A stretch of DNA of 64,000 bases, taken from positions 10,206,191-10,270,190 of the forward strand of contig CM036223.1 of the NCBI GenBank assembly GCA_020631735.1, given 5' to 3'. The position numbers and the translations under genes were made by a program. This document shows, in pieces, positions 58,287 through 64,000 of this stretch (within the stretch, counting starts at the first letter, position 1; every line of letters begins with the position of its first letter). This stretch comes from Saccharum officinarum (taxonomy: Eukaryota > Streptophyta > Magnoliopsida > Poales > Poaceae). The notes below the pieces were generated by a model that did no database searches, was not told the DNA's origin, and saw only the letters and a program-made list of their open reading frames with translations.

Positions 58287-60214
58287 ATGGGGATGGAGGC
58301 GAAGAAGCCTTACCTGATCGCCATCGTCATACAGCTTATATACGCCGGCATGTTCGTCGTGTCCAAGGCAGCCTTCGACCATGGTATCAACACCTTCGTC
58401 TTCATCTTCTACAGAATGGCCGCCGCCTCACTCCTCCTGCTGCCTGTCGCCATTATCCTCGAAAGGTAAAGCAGTAGATAGGATTAGCTGCATATTTTCA
58501 TCAGGATTATTAGACATGTCATTTAATTTGCACGCAGGAAGAATGTGCGGTCCATGTCCCTGGTGCTACTTCTCAAGCTCTTCTTCTATGCCTTGATCGG
58601 GTATATATTATATATGCATCTTCAGAAGTTCAGATTCAGATCACACATCTTTTTGGATGATGGATGCCCATGGTTAACTTGCAGGAACACATTCAGCTTG
58701 AACCTGTACAACGTGAGCATGAAGTGGACATCGGCGACCGTGGCGTCCGCGTCCAGCAACTCCATGCCCGTCATCACCTTCTGCCTGGCGCTGCTGCTGA
58801 GGATGGAGGCGGTGAAGCTGCGGAGCCGCTCCGGGATGGCCAAGCTCGCCGGCGTCGCGCTCTGCGTCGCCGGAGTCTTCGTCCTCGCCTTCTACGCCGG
58901 GCCGGCGCTGAGCCCCGTGAATCGCCACCGCGCCTTCGCTGTCGCGCACGCATCGAACAACAATCATCATCCGAGCAGCAGGATGACGTGGGTGAAAGGA
59001 ACGTTCTTCATGGTCCTCGCCAACGTCACGTAGGCCCTCTGGATCGTCCTGCAGGTACAACAAACGTATCTCCGATGCCTTCTCTACTAGAGTATGATTA
59101 TAATAGTGACATATATCGCTAGTGAGATTTGGGGTATGATTATATTTGAACATCATTTAATTTTCAGCTAATGAAGAATACAATCTTTGCTTTTCATATT
59201 AGCATGTGCATTGACACCTACTCAGGCAAAACCACAACTTCCACCTTGGCAGTTAGCACTTTGTCCGGCTTATCCTAATCCATTTCACAAGGCTGTTGCC
59301 TCCATCTGCTTCTTTCATCCCTTTCCACATGACGGAGCAATGGAGAGAGCAAGTTATTATTTGGTATCTTCAGAAATGTATAAAATCACACATATGGTTA
59401 TGTATGTATCTGTGCAGTCTGCATTGCTGAAAGAGTACCCCAATAAGATGCTTGTGACGGTGACACAGTGCGTGTTCAGCACCGTGCAGTCATTCGTTGT
59501 GGCAGTGGTGCCTGAGAGGGACTTCTCCAAGTGGAAACTCCGATTTGACATTAGTTTGCTAGCCATCATTTACACGGTAATAAACATAACTATATTTTAG
59601 TTTTTGTGTGCTTTAATTCTGTTTCTTACTATTTAATTACTAGGATCAATTAAGGGGGTTATTTTTGGCCCCTGCTGAAAATTATAAATGTAGCCAAGCT
59701 CCACAACTGCTTACATTACAGTAGAGATTATTGCTAATAATGAATTGCTTATTTTCCATGCTGCATGAATGTACGGACGATGGATCATCAAACTGATTGT
59801 GTGGTGACAGGGGTTTGTGGTAACGGGAGTGTCCTACTATCTTCAGTCATGGTGTATGGAGATGAAAGGCCCTGTCTTTCTAGCAATGTCCAACCCACTT
59901 TGCTTCGTCTTCACCATATTCTGCTCCTCCTTTCTAGGAGAGATTGTTCACCTTGGCAGGTAATTAACTGGTTTAGGTAATTAGCATGTATATCTATGCA
60001 AATATATTGTTTTTCCAATGAATTTTCATTTCTTTTATATTCTCATTGTTTTTTCCTTGTATATGACAGCATCGTGGGTGGAGCTGTGTTGATTGCAGGG
60101 CTTTACAGCGTGCTGTGGGGTAAAAGTAGAGAAGCCATGGAATCTGAGGCGGAGGGAAAGGAAGAGCAGAAGGACGATGCAGCCAAGGCGTCGTCCATGG
60201 TCGAACAAGCGTGA
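58287..60214 (+). CDS. WAT1-related (nodulin MtN21/EamA) transporter, six exons, one in-frame TAG
   Basis: Exons 58287-58465, 58538-58600, 58685-59054, 59418-59576, 59811-59959 and 60070-60214 have GT..AG borders and total 1065 nt in one frame (354 codons plus stop). The protein is a drug/metabolite-type membrane carrier with two EamA halves. Motifs: KPYLIAIVIQLIYAGMFVVS, INTFVFIFYRMAAASLLLLP, AKLAGVALCVAGVFVLAFYAG, RDFSKWKLRFDISLLAIIYT, GVSYYLQSWCMEMKGPVF and LGSIVGGAVLIAGLYSVLWGK, then a charged tail. WAT1-related proteins move small solutes such as auxin or amino acids across vacuolar or plasma membranes; the substrate here is unknown. In exon 3, codon 197 is TAG (59031-59033) between ANVT and ALWIVLQ, where family members have Trp, so a single TGG-to-TAG change would truncate the protein about midway. 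All other exons, phases and splice sites are intact. Confidence 0.88.
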
Positions 60215-60403
60215 TTATCGAGGCTACCTCTATGTGAAGATATTGCATATAAGTTAAGTTTATGACTACCTTAGCACCTAAGCTCGCTAATTGAATTCTC
60301 GTAGTAGTGTCGATGAAGAAGAAAACACTTCTGCTTATTTCTAGCATTGCTCATTATCATTATAAAGATCTTGGAATTGCTAGAACAGATGTTCATGGAT
60401 CAT

Positions 60404-60569
60404 CAGCGGCGGATCTACAGGGGGGCTGGGTGGGCTCCAGCCTCCCCTAATGACTGAATTTACCATTAAAACACTGTAGCAAAAAACTCAAATCACCGTT
60501 AAATCTTCATGCAAATCAACATCTCCATTGTTTTAGCCCCCCTTGATTCTCATCCTGCATCCGCCACTG
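60404..60569. mobile_element. hAT-type MITE
   Basis: Left CAGCGGCGGATCTACAGG; the right end in reverse gives CAGTGGCGGATGCAGGATG. The flanking 8 bp TGGATCAT (60396-60403) and TGAATCAT (60570-60577) differ at one base, fitting an 8-bp hAT target duplication. Confidence 0.8.
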
Positions 60570-60616
60570 TGAATCATATATATCAAGACCTTTGAGAAGA
60601 AATTATTCATCTACCA

Positions 60617-60639
60617 CCCTAAACCCTAAACCCTAAACT
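60617..60639. repeat. Short interstitial telomere-like repeat
   Basis: Three units of CCCTAAA. Too short to mark a chromosome end; such boxes also occur in plant promoters. Confidence 0.7.
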
Positions 60640-61219
60640 ACCTCCACGTACTAGATTATTTAACTAATTATTGTGCTTTCCATTCCGGCTACATCCCCAG
60701 CACGTTCTAGACTGATTAATTATTCGAGAATTATTTGAAAGGAACGCAATTTGTCAACGTGGAACAAGACTTTATACATTGTTTTTTTATGAACAACAAT
60801 TGTTGTATGATTAGTGTGCTTCACTTTGGAACGAATAAGCATGGGCCTAAATACCCAGCCGGTTAGCTCTAGGCCTGGCCAAGCAGTCAAGCCCACTAAT
60901 CATGGCCCTTGCTTGGCTGGCCAGTGGCCACAAGCCCATAATGCGCCGAGTGGCAAGATTTCTCTTGGGAACCACAGTCGCTTGTTGTTGTGGAACCGCT
61001 ATGTGAGGAAAAAACAAACTATTTTTGAAGTGTGCTTCTAAAATAAAAATTCCAATATAAGATCTTATTACTATTATTAAATTGGATATATCTTTCGAAG
61101 GCTCCACGTAGATCCTTATGAGATGTCCTAGAAAAAAAAAACATAAAAAAATCACAAAAATCAAAATCCTGTAATTGATTTGGTAGTCTATAATATCCGT
61201 CGACAATAATTGTCGTTGA

Positions 61220-61530
61220 ATCTATTCAGTTTTCTAGAAAATTACCCACATTGGCTATTATTATTAATATTCTAAAGTAACCATCTAATTTTATATCTAA
61301 ATTATCCACCTCGACCATTATGAACATAATTTAAAGTAACCTCTAATCTTTCATCTAAATTATACATATTATCAACCATATGATTCAAAATAATCCAAAG
61401 TAACCCCACCTATGCCATTATATAAAATAATTTAAAGTAACAAGTAAATTATACACCCCACGATTATTAAAAAATAAATAAAGTGAACTATAAATCCACA
61501 TCTAAATTACATACACATATCATTATAAAA
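61220..61530. repeat. AT-rich degenerate repeat
   Basis: Irregular recurrence of AAAGTAACC, ATCTAAATTATACA and ACCATTAT at about 60-70 bp spacing. Appears to be a decayed repetitive element; no coding. Confidence 0.5.
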
Positions 61531-61539
61531 ATAGGTGCA

Positions 61540-61890
61540 TCTAATTTTACAATTACTAATATAGAGAAATCAACTGAATGCATACATACATGATGGAGCA
61601 TTAATGGAGATGGGTTCCTTAAGACTTCCCTCCTCCATTAATGATTAATAGAGATGAACGTTTCCCCTAGGTGCCCCCTCCATAAACAGAGGCGGCGCCC
61701 TTTTGTGCCCGCCTAAGAGGGCCTGCCTCATTTTTTTTTGTGGCTCACACCACGTATATGCATGTACATGAATCAATTATCATATATATTTTGATGTTAA
61801 TTAAACACATACTCCATCCAACTAAACATATATCAATCGATCTTGCAACTTGTTGCATGAGTCTAGGAAGCATGTTCATTTTTTTCACTA
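61540..61890. other. Subterminal-repeat-like sequence of a CACTA family
   Basis: Contains GAGGCGGCGCCC, GCCCGCCTAAGAGGGCCTGCCTC and CCATTAATG blocks resembling the GAGGCGGGC-type subterminal repeats of a second grass CACTA family. Confidence 0.4.
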
Positions 61891-63303
61891 CTACATAAGC
61901 TATTTTAGGAGATAGCTCCTTTCATTAACCGAGGTGGGTGAAAAAAATCTCACCGTCTCCGTCTCCAAAGCACCCCATGAGATGGTCAACTTATTTGCAG
62001 AGACACGTAAAAAAAAGGGTCTGTTTACTCATATGTCAGGTAAATTATGGCAAACTTTCACCCGTGTTAGCCAAGACCAAAAATCACCTAAATTTGCAAA
62101 GCAACATGAATCGAGTGAAATTAAGAGAACTCTCACCCGAATTGTAAAAACCAGAAGATGCTAATCTAAAGGACCAGAAAAATAATAAAAATACAAATTT
62201 CAAATCTAAAATTTACAAAACATTTCTATGGAAGGAAAATTAGAAGATTACCAATTTAAACAGAAAAAACACAAATTGCAAATCTAAAATTTACAAATCA
62301 TTTTTATGGAAGGAAAATTAGAGGATTACCAATTTGAACAGAAATAAACACAAATTTCAAATCTAAAATTAACAAATCTATGAAAGCAAAATTAGAAGAT
62401 TACCAATTTGAACAGAAAAAACACAAATTCCAAATCTAAAATTTACAAATCATTTCTATGGTAGGAAAATTAGAAGATTACCAATTTGAACAGAAAAAAC
62501 ACAAATTTCAAATCTAAAATTAACAAATCATTTCTATGGAAGGAAAATTAGAAGATTACCAATTTGAATAGAAAAAAACACAAATTGCAAAAAACAAATT
62601 AAGAAAAAATGAACAAACTGGAACCTAATTACACCAACAAATAGAACAGTTTACACCACCCACGCAAGAAATTTACATTGCAAAAATCGTTGTAAAAATT
62701 CTAATGAGAAGCTATAATAAGAGAAAACAAGATGTCTAAAAGTAAAAAAACGTCACTTATTTTAGGACAGAAGGAGCAGCACTGTGGTACTACAGTACAA
62801 ATTGGGATTGTTGCTGCTGTTTAAGTCACGAGTGAAGTCACGTTTTTGTCGGCGATGGCTTGAATATTCGTATCCTAGTTGAAAACCTAGCAGCTACCAG
62901 CGGCATGTAGTCAAAAGTGACGCTGAGGGAGGGGGATTTGTACTTCGTCTTCTAGATAGATGCATCGGTGAATATAAGTGAAGTCTCGATCAGCGAGGAG
63001 TGGACTAGAAACGCCCGACCGAGCTGGCTTCCTGTCTGTCTCTGGAAGAGACCGGGGCGGCGCCACCTGCCGCCTGCACTGCACAAACGACCTGGTTCAG
63101 TGTTCACACGTGGACGACGCTGCAGGGACGGCTGAGAAATTCGAGTGAGAGGAAGACAGATTTCACCCAGGTGAGATATAGATTTAGCGAAAAAAAGACC
63201 GCTGAAAATAGATTAACAAAGACGGGTCTCTTAAAATGCCCCTCTCAGAAAATGGTCATTAACTCAGAGGCGTGCATTTTAAGAGGCCTGCCTCTAGAAA
63301 TAA
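61890..63303. mobile_element. CACTA-like element fragment with internal tandem array
   Basis: Begins CACTACTACATAAGC and GGAGATAGCTCCTTTCATTAACCGAGG. The right side (63219-63303) carries inverted blocks such as GGGTCTCTTAAAATGCCCCTCTC and GAGGCGTGCATTTTAAGAGGCCTGCCTC. No terminal GTAGTG was found on the right, so the 3' end is lost or lies elsewhere. No transposase sequence. Confidence 0.45.
62186..62595. repeat. 78-bp tandem array, about five copies
   Basis: The block GGAAGGAAAATTAGAAGATT recurs at 62230, 62308, about 62382, 62460 and 62538, a 78-bp period with one copy 4 bp shorter. Each unit also has CACAAATTnCAAATCTAAAAT and a CAATTTGAACAGAAA block. Confidence 0.92.
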
Positions 63304-63574
63304 GGCCCAGCCCTGCAGCCCATTAGTGTACCACATATGTTTGGAAGTTAGTTACGAGGAATTAGAGTAAACCTGAGAACACTGCTCCTGATAGGAGCGG
63401 CCATAACTTGTTGGTCTTTGTGGCCATACCAAAATGATATGGTCTTTGATAAAAAAAAATATAAATTCTCCTTTGTAGGTTATCCACAGGCTCCATACTG
63501 GTTATTCTCATAATGGAATGGTAGCAATTGTAGCGCGTGGTTAAGGATTTTTTTACCTAGGCATATGGGTGGTG
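62600..63574. other. Non-coding to near the window end
   Basis: No supported gene. Includes the right part of the CACTA-like fragment. Confidence 0.4.
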
Positions 63575-63855
63575 GTCTATTCTATGGATTGATCATAGCC
63601 GCTAGGATGTCTGTATCTCTCTAGAAACTAATTTCTGAACAAATCTTGCAACTGCTAGCCTCGTGATCACCTGCTGTTTGCTGATAATTTATCAGCGAAG
63701 TGAAGCAAACAGTACTTTTCACCGAGATGTGGCCAAGGATTTTTTTTTTACGGATCCGGTTGATCATAGCCGCTAAGATGTCTGTATCTGTCTACAAACT
63801 AATCTCTGAACAAATCTTGCAACCGCTAGTCTTGTGATCACCTGCTCTCTGTTGA
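63575..63855. repeat. Direct duplication of about 100 bp
   Basis: GATTGATCATAGCCGCTAGG...GATCACCTGCT (63579-63674) and GGTTGATCATAGCCGCTAAG...GATCACCTGCT (63758-63846) are close copies about 180 bp apart. Both are preceded by CAAGGATTTTTTT. Confidence 0.85.
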
Positions 63856-64000
63856 TAATTATACTGCTCTCTTTTGAACAAATCTCTGCGCCTGCCATCT
63901 GTACCAAATTTGAGAGGCTTCAAACGTGCTTTGCATCTAACACACTCATATAGAAGTCTTTCTGTCCCTTGCATCTTGTCTCCTGAAAATAATTGGCATC

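Larger units (their letters stand above)
56399..58724 (+). repeat. Tandem duplication unit 2
   Basis: Homologous to 54174-56351, starting TTTTTGCAGCCAGAGGTCGAGG. Flank, promoter and exons 1-3 are conserved; the inserted TGTTGCA element differs in length and GC-rich content. Confidence 0.85.

Noticed and set aside
59031..59033. Programmed readthrough or recoding of TAG in the WAT1-like gene
   Set aside because: No recoding context is visible and plants do not use TAG for an extra amino acid; a Trp-to-stop substitution is simpler.
60617..60639. Telomere
   Set aside because: Only three repeat units in the middle of ordinary sequence.
62186..62595. CRISPR-like array
   Set aside because: Contiguous 78-bp tandem units without unique spacers, in a plant nuclear genome.

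Overview
This is a repeat-rich stretch of a grass nuclear genome, probably Sorghum or another Andropogoneae. That is inferred from intron-rich genes with GT..AG borders, the transposon families present (CACTA with TTTGCCGAGTG-type subterminal repeats, Tourist and Stowaway MITEs, copia and gypsy LTRs, LINEs, a tRNA-derived SINE) and the closeness of the recognisable proteins to grass or other plant families. No database search was possible. Family names come from reading motifs.

Layout, left to right. 1-1191: Pack-MULE-like element with long terminal inverted repeats. 1428-9336: complete CACTA element with TSD ATA. It holds a seven-exon TNPA-like (Transposase_24) gene on the minus strand, a separate transposase-associated domain, gene-like exon fragments including a DRIP-type RING exon, and a near-perfect 1.16-kb palindrome at its right end. 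9340-19390: mostly MITEs, a 155-bp AT microsatellite, a triplicated non-coding segment, a LINE-like 3' end and a 1.4-kb solo LTR inserted in a MITE. 19393-28916: a CBP60-like (calmodulin-binding) gene on the plus strand, spread over 9.5 kb because a LINE fragment, a 2.4-kb ORF1-only LINE and several MITEs sit in its introns.

29896-43972: a PIF/Harbinger element (TSD TAA) with a broken transposase and a broken Myb-like ORF1. A LINE (15-bp TSD) is inserted beside ORF1, and a Ty1/copia element (TSD GTCTA, 416-bp LTRs differing at 4 sites) is inserted in that LINE. 44589-46260: HAK/KUP potassium-transporter pseudogene. 48100-51464: an apparently intact six-exon YY1-type C2H2 zinc-finger gene on the minus strand, with a SINE in one intron. 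52680-60214: three TGTTGCA-rich elements, a 100-N assembly gap, and a tandem duplication of a WAT1/EamA transporter gene. The first WAT1 copy is truncated; the second is complete except for one in-frame TAG at codon 197. 60400-64000: a hAT-type MITE, AT-rich repeats, a CACTA-like terminus with a 78-bp tandem array, and a local direct duplication.

The only locus that looks like an undamaged host gene is the YY1 homologue. The CBP60-like and WAT1-like genes may be expressed but carry features that question their integrity. Everything else is mobile DNA, much of it nested, and target-site duplications allow the order of insertion to be read.
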